Positions 1-8,661 of a DNA stretch of 64,000 nucleotides are shown here, in pieces. The notes beneath the pieces were generated by a model. The model searched no databases, was not told the DNA's origin, and saw only the letters and a program-made list of their open reading frames with translations. Source of the stretch: Arthrobacter citreus. GTDB taxonomy: Bacteria > Actinomycetota > Actinomycetes > Actinomycetales > Micrococcaceae. The position numbers and the translations under genes are program-made. The stretch covers positions 1-64,000 of the forward strand of contig NZ_CP151657.1 in assembly GCF_038405225.1 (NCBI RefSeq), read 5' to 3'. The first letter of the stretch is position 1. Every line of letters begins with the position of its first letter.

Positions 1-723
1 AATCAGCTTTGCGGAGGTCACCCGGGATGCGCGGTAAGCCAGCTGGGAACGCGTCTGGTACCAGCGGGTCAGCAGGTACATGGGAACAAAAGCCACCAGC
101 AGCAGCAGCCCGGTGCGCCAATCCAGCAGGAAAATGCTCACGGCGGTGAACAGCATGTACATGGCGCCGGAGGCCAGGGAGCTGATGCCCGAGTCGAGCA
201 GTTCGCGCAGTGCCTCCAGGTCCGACGTCTGCCGGGAGATGATGCGCCCGGAGGTGTATTTTTCGTGGAATTCCAGGCTCAGGCGCTGGGTGTGCCGGAA
301 GACCCGCAGCCGCAGGTCCAGCAGCATGGCCTGGCTCAGCAGTGCGGTGGCGCGGACGTATCCGGCGGTCAGCGCGGCCGCCAGCAGTGCCGCCACGAGG
401 TAGGCAACGCCGGAGAGGATCAGCGGAAGGCTGTTGCCCGCCCTCAGGTCCGGCAGGGCATGGTCGATGCCGTAGGCGATGATGGCCGGCCCGGCCACCC
501 GCGCTGCCTGGGAGAAAACCACCAGCAGGACGGTGCCGATGAACCGGGCGCGGTTAGGCCGGATCAGCGAACCGAGCAGGGCCAGCGAACGACGGCGGAC
601 CGCCTGGTTTTCCTCCTTGCCCAGGTGGACGGCGTCCTCGCCGGCAGTGCCCAGCCGGGCGCCGGCGTCGTAGTTCGGATCGGAACCCTTGGCGGGGCCG
701 CGGCGGACAGTTAACCGGCTCAT
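1..723 (-). CDS. ABC exporter, membrane half, 3' truncated by window edge
   Basis: The frame opens at an ATG (723-721) that overlaps the stop of the upstream gene (ATGA), and it stays open to the window edge for 241 codons. The product has a polar N-terminus (MSRLTVRRGPAKG), then helices of an ABC type I exporter membrane domain, including the coupling-helix region around SLEFHEKYTSGRIISRQTSD. The ATPase domain lies outside the window. The ATGA overlap and related architecture say it is the second subunit of a heterodimeric exporter with the gene at 720-2594. Substrate is unknown; multidrug or lipid export is the usual role of such pairs. Confidence 0.9.
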   Translation of the reverse strand, partial: MSRLTVRRGPAKGSDPNYDAGARLGTAGEDAVHLGKEENQAVRRRSLALLGSLIRPNRARFIGTVLLVVFSQAARVAGPAIIAYGIDHALPDLRAGNSLPLILSGVAYLVAALLAAALTAGYVRATALLSQAMLLDLRLRVFRHTQRLSLEFHEKYTSGRIISRQTSDLEALRELLDSGISSLASGAMYMLFTAVSIFLLDWRTGLLLLVAFVPMYLLTRWYQTRSQLAYRASRVTSAKLI

Positions 724-2594
724 CGGACTATCTCCTCATCATCCAGACGCGCGGTGTCCAAGGCGCCGTCGTCGCCGTCGTCGTTTCCTGACGCCGGGTT
801 CTCTTCCAGTCCGCTGTCCAGATCCTCCGGCCCCGTGGGCAGGCTTGCGATCACGTACCGGTAGTGCTCGTTGCCGGCCAGCAGCTCGGCGTGGGTTCCG
901 ACGGCGCTGATCCGGCCGTCCTGCAGCAGGGCGACGCGGTCCGCGAGGGAGACCGTGGAGGGGCGGTGCGCGACCACCAGAGTGGTGGTGTCGGCCAGCA
1001 CCTCCCGCAGCCGGCCTTCGACCAGCTCTTCGGTGCGGACGTCCAGCGCCGACAACGGATCATCCATGATCAGCACCTTGGGCCGGGCGGCAATCGCGCG
1101 GGCCAGGGCGACACGCTGGCGCTGGCCGCCGGAAAGGCTTAGCCCCTCCTCACCGATCAGCGTGTCGGTGCCCTCGGGCAGCGAATACACAAAGTCGGCC
1201 TGCGCCACGTCCAGCGCCTGGGCGAGCAGCTGGTCGGCTTCGGCGGAACTTGCCGGTTCCGCGCCCAGCAGCACGTTGTCGCGGACGGAGCTGGAGAACA
1301 GAGTGGTGTCCTCGAAGGCGACCGCCACGATGGTGCGCAGCTCCTCCAGGTCCAGGTCCCGCAGATCGGTGCCGTCGATCCGGATCGAGCCGCCGGTGAC
1401 ATCGAAGAGCCGCGGCACCAGCTGCAGCAGGGTTGTCTTTCCGCTGCCCGTGACGCCCACCAGGGCCATCGTCTCGCCGGGCCGAAGGCAGAGGTTTACG
1501 CCGTCGATGATGCTGCGGGTGCCGTCCTTGGTGTCCGGGTAGGCGAAGCGCACGTCGTCGAACACCAGCTCCCCGCGCACGTCCCGCAGATGCACCGGGT
1601 TGGCCGGGCTGGTGATGGAGCGCCGGGCATCCATCACCTCGTAGTGCCGGTCGATGGCGGTTTTCGCGGTGAGGGTCATGGACAGCAGCGGCCCGATGGC
1701 TTCCACCGGACCGGCAACGACGGCGGCGGTGGCGAAAAACGCCACCAGCGCACCAATGCTGAGCGTGCCGTCGGCCACCGCGATGATGCCGACAACGAGG
1801 GCCGCAGCCAGCGCCGCCTCGGGCAGCAGTGTCACCACCAGCGAAAACTTGGCCAGGGAATTGGCCTTGGACACTTCGGTCAGGCGCAGCTCCTGGGCCT
1901 GTTCCTCGAACGAGTCCAGGGCTTCACGGCTGCGGCCAAAGGCCTTCAGGACACGGATCCCGTGGACTGATTCCTCCACAGTGGTGGCCAGGTCTCCGGT
2001 CTGGTCCTGGCTTTGGCGGGACACCTGCCGGTAGAACCGGTTGAAGCGGAAGCCGTAAATGACAATCGGAACGGCGGCGGCCATGAAGATCAGGGCCAGC
2101 GGCCAGCTGGTGAACAGCATGACGGTAAACCCGATCACCACCGTCAGCGCGGTGACCACGAGCATGATGGCGCCGAACGCCATCCAGCGGCGGATCAGGT
2201 TCAGGTCGCTCATGGCCCGCGACAGCAGCTGGCCGCTGCCCCAGCGGTCGTGGAACTCCACGGACAGATCCTGCAGGTGCCGGTAGAACGAGGTGCGCAT
2301 CCGGGTTTCCACGGTGGTGGCGGGGGCAATCACGAACTGGCGGCGCAGTGCCACGAAGGCGGCCTCGAGCACGCCAAGACCCAGGACGACGCCGGCCGCG
2401 CCCCACACCGCGGCGGTGGAACCGCCGGGGTTCAGCGAGGTGTTAATGAGGACCCGGAAAACCTGCGGGATGGCCAGCGCCATAAGGCTGGCACCCAATG
2501 CGCAGAAGAGTCCGAGGATCAAACGGGGGAGAATGGGCCGCAAATGTGGATATAACCGACCAAGGGATAGCCACAATGTTGTTTGCGCGGGCAT
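720..2594 (-). CDS. ABC exporter half-transporter (TMD-NBD), degenerate-site type
   Basis: This is a 624-residue fused membrane plus ATPase subunit. The ATPase domain shows Walker A GVTGSGKTT, signature LSGGQ, Walker B LIMDDPLSALD and the H-loop VVAHRP. The residue after the Walker B aspartate is Asp, not the catalytic Glu, which in families such as TM287/288 or LmrCD marks the subunit with the inactive ATP site. I chose the ATG at 2594, preceded by AAAGAGG, over an upstream in-frame start at 2630. It is coupled by ATGA to the partner gene downstream. A membrane-bound heterodimeric exporter is inferred; substrate is unknown. Confidence 0.93.
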   Translation of the reverse strand: MPAQTTLWLSLGRLYPHLRPILPRLILGLFCALGASLMALAIPQVFRVLINTSLNPGGSTAAVWGAAGVVLGLGVLEAAFVALRRQFVIAPATTVETRMRTSFYRHLQDLSVEFHDRWGSGQLLSRAMSDLNLIRRWMAFGAIMLVVTALTVVIGFTVMLFTSWPLALIFMAAAVPIVIYGFRFNRFYRQVSRQSQDQTGDLATTVEESVHGIRVLKAFGRSREALDSFEEQAQELRLTEVSKANSLAKFSLVVTLLPEAALAAALVVGIIAVADGTLSIGALVAFFATAAVVAGPVEAIGPLLSMTLTAKTAIDRHYEVMDARRSITSPANPVHLRDVRGELVFDDVRFAYPDTKDGTRSIIDGVNLCLRPGETMALVGVTGSGKTTLLQLVPRLFDVTGGSIRIDGTDLRDLDLEELRTIVAVAFEDTTLFSSSVRDNVLLGAEPASSAEADQLLAQALDVAQADFVYSLPEGTDTLIGEEGLSLSGGQRQRVALARAIAARPKVLIMDDPLSALDVRTEELVEGRLREVLADTTTLVVAHRPSTVSLADRVALLQDGRISAVGTHAELLAGNEHYRYVIASLPTGPEDLDSGLEENPASGNDDGDDGALDTARLDDEEIVR

Positions 2595-2780
2595 GAAACC
2601 TCTTTGTGCGGATGGAGGGTTCTGCAGCAAGCAGCGTCCCTAGTGGCCTCAATCCTAAGCCTGACCCGGCGGCAGAATCGACGGCGGTCCAGAGTCTGAT
2701 CACGTCCGGTGCGAAGAACCCCGCGGCGGGTGTCATTCCGGCCGCAGTCATGCCGTGCTGAGCCTCAGGCAGCGCCGGGG

Positions 2781-3716
2781 TTAGGCCCGCGGTGTCAACG
2801 TCAGCAGCACGGCTTCCGGACGGCAGGCAAACCGCACGGGAGCAAAGCGTGACGTGCCGATCCCGGCTGAAACGTTCATCGGCACGCTGCGGCCGTTGTG
2901 CTCCCAGACCGACACGCCCTTGGCGCGGGACGTGGGCAGGTCGCAGTTGCTGACCAAAGCGCCGTAGAACGGGATGCAGACCTGTCCGCCGTGGGTGTGG
3001 CCGGCCAGGATCAGCTCCGCGCCGCCGTCGGTGAAGTAGTTCAGCACCCGCTGGTACGGAGCATGCGCCACGCCGATCCGGACTGCAGGGGCCGGATCCG
3101 CTGCCTGGGCGGGCTCGGGGAATCCGGCATACACGTCTCGGTCCAGGTGTGGATCATCAACACCGGAGAAATCGAGCCGAATGTTGTTCAGGACCAGGGA
3201 ATCCCGGCGGTTGGTCAGGCCCGTCCAGCCGGCGTCGTCGAAGGCGCCGAACAGCTCGCCGAACGGCAGCTCCGGCGGTTCCCGCGTAATCTTCGAGGGT
3301 CCGGTGAAGTACGTGAACGGGCTTTTCAGCATCGGGCCGTAGTAGTCATTGGAGCCGGGCACATACACGCCGGGGAACCGGAGCAGCGGCTTCAGCGCGG
3401 CCAGCAGCGGCGGGACCGCTTCGGGGTGGCTGAGGTTGTCACCGGTGTTGACCACCAGATCCGGTTCCAGTTCGGCCAATGATGCGAGCCACCGGGTCTT
3501 GATGTTCTGGTTCGGAACGAAGTGGATGTCCGAGAGGTGCAGCACCCGCAGAGGATCGCTTCCCGGCGGCAGGACAGCCAGCGTCTCCGTCCGAACTCCG
3601 AACAGGTTGCGTTCGACCAGCGATGCGTAGGCCAGGGCTGCAGTGCCGGCCCCGGCCACGGCTCCGGCAGCCCATGCTGCGGAGCGCAGGGCTGTGCTCA
3701 GGGAGGAATCAGCCAC
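2781..3716 (-). CDS. Membrane-anchored metallophosphoesterase
   Basis: This 311-residue protein begins with a hydrophobic segment (about residues 12-32) that should anchor it in the membrane. It then shows calcineurin-like motifs: LSDIH, NTGDN, GSND (in place of the more usual GNHD), a later AHAP and GHTHGGQ. The missing histidine of the third motif is seen in this YkuE-like subfamily and may alter substrate choice. The GTG start lies 2 bp after the stop of the penicillin-binding protein gene, so the two are probably co-transcribed. A ponA2-phosphoesterase pair occurs in mycobacteria, suggesting a cell-envelope phosphodiester or phospholipid substrate. Confidence 0.9.
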   Translation of the reverse strand: MADSSLSTALRSAAWAAGAVAGAGTAALAYASLVERNLFGVRTETLAVLPPGSDPLRVLHLSDIHFVPNQNIKTRWLASLAELEPDLVVNTGDNLSHPEAVPPLLAALKPLLRFPGVYVPGSNDYYGPMLKSPFTYFTGPSKITREPPELPFGELFGAFDDAGWTGLTNRRDSLVLNNIRLDFSGVDDPHLDRDVYAGFPEPAQAADPAPAVRIGVAHAPYQRVLNYFTDGGAELILAGHTHGGQVCIPFYGALVSNCDLPTSRAKGVSVWEHNGRSVPMNVSAGIGTSRFAPVRFACRPEAVLLTLTPRA

Positions 3717-3718
3717 GG

Positions 3719-6061
3719 TTAGTACGTTTCGCGTCCGGCAGTGAACCGGTCTTCGAAGAAGCCCGCGCCGGAGGCATTGTTGTCGCCGCCGCCCTCGCCG
3801 CCGCCGTCGTTGTTACCTCCGCCGTCGCCTTCGCCATTACCTCCGCCGTTGTCGCCGCCGCCGTTGTCATCGGAGGCGGGACGGGACGGAGCCGGGGCCG
3901 GCTTGGGAGGTGCCGGCAGGTTGCCCATGATGCTGGCGGGCGGGGGATTGAACGGGTTGGCACCGAATTCCCCCGGGATGCGCTGGATGAAGTTCTTCCA
4001 GGACGGTCCGGCGATGAGCGAGCCGTCAATCTCAGGGTAAACCCGGCCGCCAATCGGCTTGCCGATCATGGTGCCGCGGTCGTCACCCCAGCGGTGGTTG
4101 CCCAGCCAGGTGGCGGTGACCATGCCGGTGGTGTAGCCCATGAACCAGGTCTGGGAGCGGTAATCGTTGGTTCCAGTTTTGCCGGCAACCGGCAGGCCGA
4201 TCTGGAGGTTGTAACCCGATCCCTTGGTCATCACCTGCTGGGTGGCAGCGTTGACGCCCTGGGCAACTTCCTTCTTCATGACCTGCTGGCAGTCCGGAGC
4301 CGGAACCTCAAAGGCCCGTCCGTCGGATGCCGTCACCGAGGTCAGAGCGCGGGGCTCGCACTTGAGGCCCTCGGCGGCAAAGGTGGCAAAGCCGGTGGCC
4401 ATGGACAGCGGCGAGGCGTCGCCGCCGCCGCCGAAGGACGACGGCGGGTCGATTCCGAGCATTTGGTTCTCGCCCTCGGCACTCTTGCCGTTGTGGATGC
4501 CGGATGCGTAGGCCATTTCCTGGAACTTGCACAGATCCAGCTGGTTGATCTCGGCTAGCGTAATCGTGTTGAGGGAGTTGGCCAGGCCATCGATGACCGA
4601 GGTGGTCTTGTAGTTGGTGTCGCCGTAGTTAATGGGTGTCCAGGGCTCCGGAATGCCGTACCGGCCGCCGGGCAGGCAGCTGGCGTTCCAGCTGTGGCCT
4701 GCGGGGTAGGTGCGCTTGCGGCCGTCCAGCTGGGCATTCAGTGTTTTGCCGGCGTCGAGCCAGGCCGCCACGGTGAACGGCTTGTAGGTTGAGCCGGGCT
4801 GGAAGCCGCCCATCCCGCCCAGTGATTTCTCCGGGTTGCCGTCCTGGTACAGGTCCACGTTGAAGTTCAGCACAGAGTTGCCCGGCCCCGGTTCGGGTGT
4901 GTAGCGGGTGTTCTGCGCCATGGAGAGGATCTTGCCCGTGCCCGGCTCCATCGACACCATGGAGTGGCCGATCTCAGGATCGGTTGTGTCCGGGTTGGCG
5001 GTTTCATTGATCGCCGTCTGTGCAGCGTTCTGGATCTCGGGATCAAGGGTGGTGTTGATGCTCAGGCCGCCGCGGTACAGCAGCTTCTTGCGGTCATCCA
5101 ACGTGGCGCCGAACCGCTCGTCGTTGGTCACCAGGTGGGTGACATAGTCACAGAAGTACGGTGCCTGGACTGCGCCAACGCAGTTGCTGGGAACCGGAGT
5201 GAGGTTCAGGCCCAGGTCGGTGGCGACGGCGGCGTCGTGCTCTTCCTGGGTGATGCGTCCGGTGCTGAGCATGGTGCCGATCACCAGGTTGCGCCGCTTC
5301 AGGGCCACCTCTGGGTTGCCGGTGGGGCTATAGAGGGTGGGTCCGTTGACGACGCCGGCCAAAAGAGCGGCCTGGGGGATGTTCAGTTCCGCAGCAGTGA
5401 CGTTGAAGAAGTACTTCGCGGCTGCCTGCACGCCGAAGGTCGTCCCGCTGAACGGCACAATGTTGAAGTAGCCCTCAAGGATCTCGTCCTTACTCAGCTG
5501 CTTCTCCACTGCGATGGCCAGCTTCATCTCCCGCAGCTTGTCGCCGTAGGTTTTCTGGACGCTGCCGCTAAAGACCACTTCCTCCTCGTTTTGGAGGTTG
5601 GAGTCAATGATGACGTTGTTCACGTACTGCTGGGTGATCGTGGACGCGCCGCGGTTGGTGCCGGAGGAGATGTTTGAGGCCAAAGCGCCGATGATGCCCT
5701 GCATGTCCACGCCGCCGTGCTCGTAAAAGCGGTCATCCTCGATGGCCAGCATGGCGTCGATCATGATGGGGGAGACTTCTGCCAGCTTGACCGGCTGGCG
5801 GTTCTCCTCATAAAGGGTGGCAATAAGGGAGCCGTCATTGGCGAAAATCTTGGAAGGTTCCGCCAGCGCTCCCGCCTCAAGTTCCGACGGCAGATCGTCG
5901 AAGAACTGAAGGGATCCGGATGCTGCGGTGCCGGCAGCCGCGGCGGCGGGAACAAGGAGTCCCGCGGCCAAAACACCACAAAGTGCACTGACGCCAAAGA
6001 ACGCGACGATCTTGCCCAAAGTGGTCGCCGTGTCAAAAAGAGGTGATTTGCGAGCTGCCAT
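3719..6061 (-). CDS. ponA: Class A penicillin-binding protein (PonA2-type)
   Basis: A bifunctional peptidoglycan glycosyltransferase/transpeptidase of 780 residues. There is one N-terminal membrane helix (about residues 15-40). The GT51 domain shows EDDRFYEHGG and GASTITQQ. The transpeptidase domain shows the SxxK motif in GSTYKPF, an SLNT motif and KTGTND. The tail is a long low-complexity Gly/Asp/Asn-rich stretch after a Pro-rich linker, of the kind seen outside actinobacterial walls. I chose the ATG at 6061 (MAARKSPLF); an ATG two codons upstream and an ORF extension to 6124 are less likely, because the latter overlaps the divergent gene at 6099. Confidence 0.95.
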   Translation of the reverse strand: MAARKSPLFDTATTLGKIVAFFGVSALCGVLAAGLLVPAAAAAGTAASGSLQFFDDLPSELEAGALAEPSKIFANDGSLIATLYEENRQPVKLAEVSPIMIDAMLAIEDDRFYEHGGVDMQGIIGALASNISSGTNRGASTITQQYVNNVIIDSNLQNEEEVVFSGSVQKTYGDKLREMKLAIAVEKQLSKDEILEGYFNIVPFSGTTFGVQAAAKYFFNVTAAELNIPQAALLAGVVNGPTLYSPTGNPEVALKRRNLVIGTMLSTGRITQEEHDAAVATDLGLNLTPVPSNCVGAVQAPYFCDYVTHLVTNDERFGATLDDRKKLLYRGGLSINTTLDPEIQNAAQTAINETANPDTTDPEIGHSMVSMEPGTGKILSMAQNTRYTPEPGPGNSVLNFNVDLYQDGNPEKSLGGMGGFQPGSTYKPFTVAAWLDAGKTLNAQLDGRKRTYPAGHSWNASCLPGGRYGIPEPWTPINYGDTNYKTTSVIDGLANSLNTITLAEINQLDLCKFQEMAYASGIHNGKSAEGENQMLGIDPPSSFGGGGDASPLSMATGFATFAAEGLKCEPRALTSVTASDGRAFEVPAPDCQQVMKKEVAQGVNAATQQVMTKGSGYNLQIGLPVAGKTGTNDYRSQTWFMGYTTGMVTATWLGNHRWGDDRGTMIGKPIGGRVYPEIDGSLIAGPSWKNFIQRIPGEFGANPFNPPPASIMGNLPAPPKPAPAPSRPASDDNGGGDNGGGNGEGDGGGNNDGGGEGGGDNNASGAGFFEDRFTAGRETY

Positions 6062-6098
6062 GCGCATCAGTCTACAAGCACGCGTTAGTCTTTGGATT

Positions 6099-6257
6099 AT
6101 GAGCAAATGGGAATATTTCATCACGCCGCTTCCTCTTCACACCCCGGGAGCTGTCCTTAACATGCACGGCGAAGAAGGTTGGGAGCTGGTTCAGATCACC
6201 CCCGCCCCGAACGGCACCGGAGCTGTGGCCTATATGAAGCGCGAGAAGTCGCAGTGA
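6099..6257 (+). CDS. DUF4177-like small protein
   Basis: This 52-residue protein starts MSKWEYFITPLP and contains GEEGWELVQI, the signature of small DUF4177-type proteins. Only about 37 bp separate its ATG from the divergent PBP start and there is no clear Shine-Dalgarno site, so it may be translated from a near-leaderless message. Its stop overlaps the GTG of the RidA gene (GTGA). The same small gene sits before RidA in other actinobacteria. Function is unknown. Confidence 0.8.
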   Translation: MSKWEYFITPLPLHTPGAVLNMHGEEGWELVQITPAPNGTGAVAYMKREKSQ

Positions 6258-6736
6258 CAGAGGTGACCGGGGCGGTTTCGGCCGTGGAGCGCAGGCTCGC
6301 GGAGCTGGGTCTGACCCTGCCCGCAGTGGCTGCTCCCGTGGCGGCGTACGTGCCGGCCGTCGTCACCGGAAACTACGTTTACACCTCGGGCCAGTTGCCC
6401 TTTGTGGACGGCGTGTTGCCGGCGGCGGGCAAGGTGGGTGCTTCGGTGTCCGCCGAGGATGCAGCCGCCTATGCCGCCACCTGCGCCGTCAACGCGCTGG
6501 CCGCGATCAAGGCACAGATTGGTGATCTTGACCGCATCAGCCGCATTGTCAAAGTAGTGGGCTTCGTGGCCTCGGACCCGTCCTTCACGGGACAGCCGGC
6601 CGTGATCAACGGTGCCTCCGAACTGCTGGGAAAAGTCTTCGGCGAGGCTGGCGCACACGCCCGCTCCGCCGTCGGAGTGGCGGTGCTGCCGCTGGATGCC
6701 CCGGTCGAAGTAGAAGTGATCGCAGAATTTGCCTAG
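6254..6736 (+). CDS. RidA family (YjgF/UK114) protein
   Basis: A 160-residue RidA-fold protein. The centre carries the family pattern TSGQLPFVDG and ends with VGVAVLPLDAPVEVEVIAEF, the conserved C-terminal strand. RidA enzymes hydrolyse reactive enamine/imine intermediates from PLP enzymes; this longer subgroup (about 150 residues) is not proven to be a deaminase. The GTG start overlaps the stop of the upstream small gene, and the 3' end overlaps the following NUDIX gene by 8 bp, so the three form one operon. Confidence 0.9.
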   Translation: MTEVTGAVSAVERRLAELGLTLPAVAAPVAAYVPAVVTGNYVYTSGQLPFVDGVLPAAGKVGASVSAEDAAAYAATCAVNALAAIKAQIGDLDRISRIVKVVGFVASDPSFTGQPAVINGASELLGKVFGEAGAHARSAVGVAVLPLDAPVEVEVIAEFA

Positions 6737-7643
6737 TACCTCCGTACGGCTTTTCCCGGTTCCCCCGTATCTGCGGGGGGCCGCGGAAAGCTGGCTAGAA
6801 CACGGTGACCGCACACCGCGCAAACCACGCCTGGCATCCTCCGTGGTGCTGGTCCGGGATGCCCCGCGCGGCACCGAAACCTATTTGGCGTACCGGCGCG
6901 GCGAATCCCCGCTGGGTAAGGTCGCCTTCCCCGGCGGCAGCTTGGAAGAGGGCGACGACGGTTCCGCCGCTGCCTGGTACGGTCCGTCTCCGGCAGCCTG
7001 GGCCAAAGCGCTGGGGATCGACGATCCCCGGCTGGCCCGCCGCCACGTGGTGGCCGCCATCCGTGAACTGTTTGAAGAAACCGGGATCCTGCTCGCCGGC
7101 CCCGACGAGTCCACGCTGCTTGAAGCCAACCGCGGACCGGAGTGGATGGCCGCGCGGGCCGGAATCGCGTCCGGAGACGTGTCCTTCCTGGATCTGCTGT
7201 CGCGGCGCGGCTTGGGCCTGCGCACTGACCTGCTGCGGCCGCTGTCCAACTGGCAGACCGCGGACTTCGCGCTGCGCCGCTTCGACACGCGGTACTTTGC
7301 GGCGGTGCAGCCCATTGGGCAGGAAACATCGCTGCTTGACGGCAAAGGCAGCTGGGGCCAGTGGAGGTCCGCAGCTGCGGAAATCGCGGCACGGGAGACC
7401 ACTGCCCTGGGAGATGAAATCGGGGTGCCCGACACCACTGGCCTGACTCTGGGCGAGCTGACCGTCCCGCAGGTGGAACTGGTCCTGGAAAAGCTGGCCA
7501 GCGCCCGCGGGTGCATCGCGTATTTGGCGTCCCGGCGCCCGGCCAAGGTGTTCCAGCCCGAACTGGTCCAGGCTGACGGAGGCTATTGGCTGTCTGTACA
7601 GCTCAGCGGTGTTGGCGAAGGATCGGCCCAGCGCGGGCGCTGA
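6729..7643 (+). CDS. NUDIX hydrolase with interrupted Nudix box (NUDT19-like)
   Basis: The 304-residue product has FPGGSLEEGDD followed, after an insertion of about 30 residues, by REL FEETGIL. This split Nudix box is typical of the NUDT19-like group that acts on acyl-CoA or related nucleoside diphosphates. The only upstream start in frame is TTG at 6729, since a stop lies at 6717-6719; this overlaps the RidA gene. The substrate cannot be told from sequence. In related genomes a metallo-beta-lactamase-fold gene usually follows; it is absent here. Confidence 0.85.
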   Translation: MPSTSVRLFPVPPYLRGAAESWLEHGDRTPRKPRLASSVVLVRDAPRGTETYLAYRRGESPLGKVAFPGGSLEEGDDGSAAAWYGPSPAAWAKALGIDDPRLARRHVVAAIRELFEETGILLAGPDESTLLEANRGPEWMAARAGIASGDVSFLDLLSRRGLGLRTDLLRPLSNWQTADFALRRFDTRYFAAVQPIGQETSLLDGKGSWGQWRSAAAEIAARETTALGDEIGVPDTTGLTLGELTVPQVELVLEKLASARGCIAYLASRRPAKVFQPELVQADGGYWLSVQLSGVGEGSAQRGR

Positions 7644-7692
7644 CCGGGCACCGCCGGTTTACGAAGGCAGACGCGAGAACAACGGCAGACAC

Positions 7693-7732
7693 CGACGGCG
7701 CCGCTCCCACCAGAGGGGGAGCGGCGCCGTCG
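7693..7732. terminator. Bidirectional terminator between NUDIX and crp genes
   Basis: A perfect 16-bp stem (arms 7693-7708 and 7717-7732) with an 8-nt loop sits between two convergent genes. The stem is very GC-rich and begins CGACGGCGCCGCTCCC. Confidence 0.85.
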
Positions 7733-7755
7733 TCGTTATGCGGTGGTTCCTGGCG

Positions 7756-8433
7756 TTAGCGGGAACGCTGGCGCAGCCGCTGGACGTCCAGGATGACCAC
7801 GGCGCGCGCCTCGAGGCGCAGCCAGCCGCGCTGCACAAACTCGGCCAGGGCCTTGTTCACGGTTTCGCGGGAAGCACCGACCAGCTGGGCCAGTTCTTCC
7901 TGGGTCAGCTCATGCGCCACCAGGATGCCATCGGTGGCCGGGCGGCCGAAGCGGTCCGCCAGGTCCAGCAGCGCCTTGGCAACGCGGCCGGGAACGTCCG
8001 AGAACACCAGGTCCGCGAGGGACTCGTTGGTGCGGCGAAGCCGGCGGGCCAGGGCCTGGAGCAGCTGCACCGACACTTCGGGGCGCGTTTCCAGCAGCGC
8101 CTTCAGATTATCGTGCCGCAGGCCGGCCAAGCGGGTTTCCGACACCGCGGTGGCGGTGGCGTTGCGCGGGCTCGGATCAAACAGTGCCATCTCGCCGAAG
8201 AGCTCGCCCGGGCCGAGGATGGCCAGCAGGTTTTCGCGGCCGTCTGGTGCGGAGCGGCCCAGCTTGATCTTTCCGGACACGATGAAATACAGCTGGTCGC
8301 CCTGGTCACCTTCGCGGAAAACTGATGCGCCGCGCGAAAGGTCGACCTCGGTCAACTCGTCGGTTAGAGCTGCGAAGACGTCGTCTCCCAATGAGGCGAA
8401 CAGTGGCGCACGGCGCAGTACCTCGATATCCAT
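7756..8433 (-). CDS. crp: Crp/Fnr family regulator (GlxR/Crp-type)
   Basis: A 225-residue cyclic-nucleotide-binding regulator. The N-terminal jelly roll shows GDQLYFIVSGKIKLGR and the phosphate-binding cassette GELFGEMALFDPSPRNATATA. The C-terminal winged helix shows LTQEELAQLVGASRETVNKAL, the recognition helix of GlxR/Crp proteins that bind TGTGA-N6-TCACA. It is divergent from the membrane protease gene, as in M. tuberculosis Rv3676. A weak match to its own site lies upstream (8488-8503) and a good one lies upstream of acs (15035-15050). Confidence 0.95.
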   Translation of the reverse strand: MDIEVLRRAPLFASLGDDVFAALTDELTEVDLSRGASVFREGDQGDQLYFIVSGKIKLGRSAPDGRENLLAILGPGELFGEMALFDPSPRNATATAVSETRLAGLRHDNLKALLETRPEVSVQLLQALARRLRRTNESLADLVFSDVPGRVAKALLDLADRFGRPATDGILVAHELTQEELAQLVGASRETVNKALAEFVQRGWLRLEARAVVILDVQRLRQRSR

Positions 8434-8487
8434 GAAATCTCCTGTAAATAGTTGTCCCTTCTATTATCTTCCCGCACTACGGCCCCA

Positions 8488-8503
8488 TGTGACACCTGTA
8501 ATA
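8488..8503. promoter_or_regulatory. Weak candidate Crp site in crp promoter
   Basis: TGTGACACCTGTAATA has a perfect left half-site (TGTGA) and a poor right half (TAATA versus TCACA), 55 bp before the crp start. Autoregulation is common in this family, but one half-site alone is thin support. Confidence 0.3.
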
Positions 8504-8661
8504 GCTTTGTTCGCCCTCGGATGATAAAAAGGACGCCCCGCCGCACTGCCCGCGACGCTCCGCTGGGAACGGATTCCCCAGCTTGGACCGCTAAACTCTG
8601 GAGGCAGGCCCGTCTGCGCACGGTCCCGTGTTAGTCCCCTACACCGTATTTGGAGCTGTTT

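Noticed and set aside
2443-2751. A 102-codon frame upstream of the ABC exporter
   Set aside because: It overlaps the exporter's start in another frame and shows no family features.
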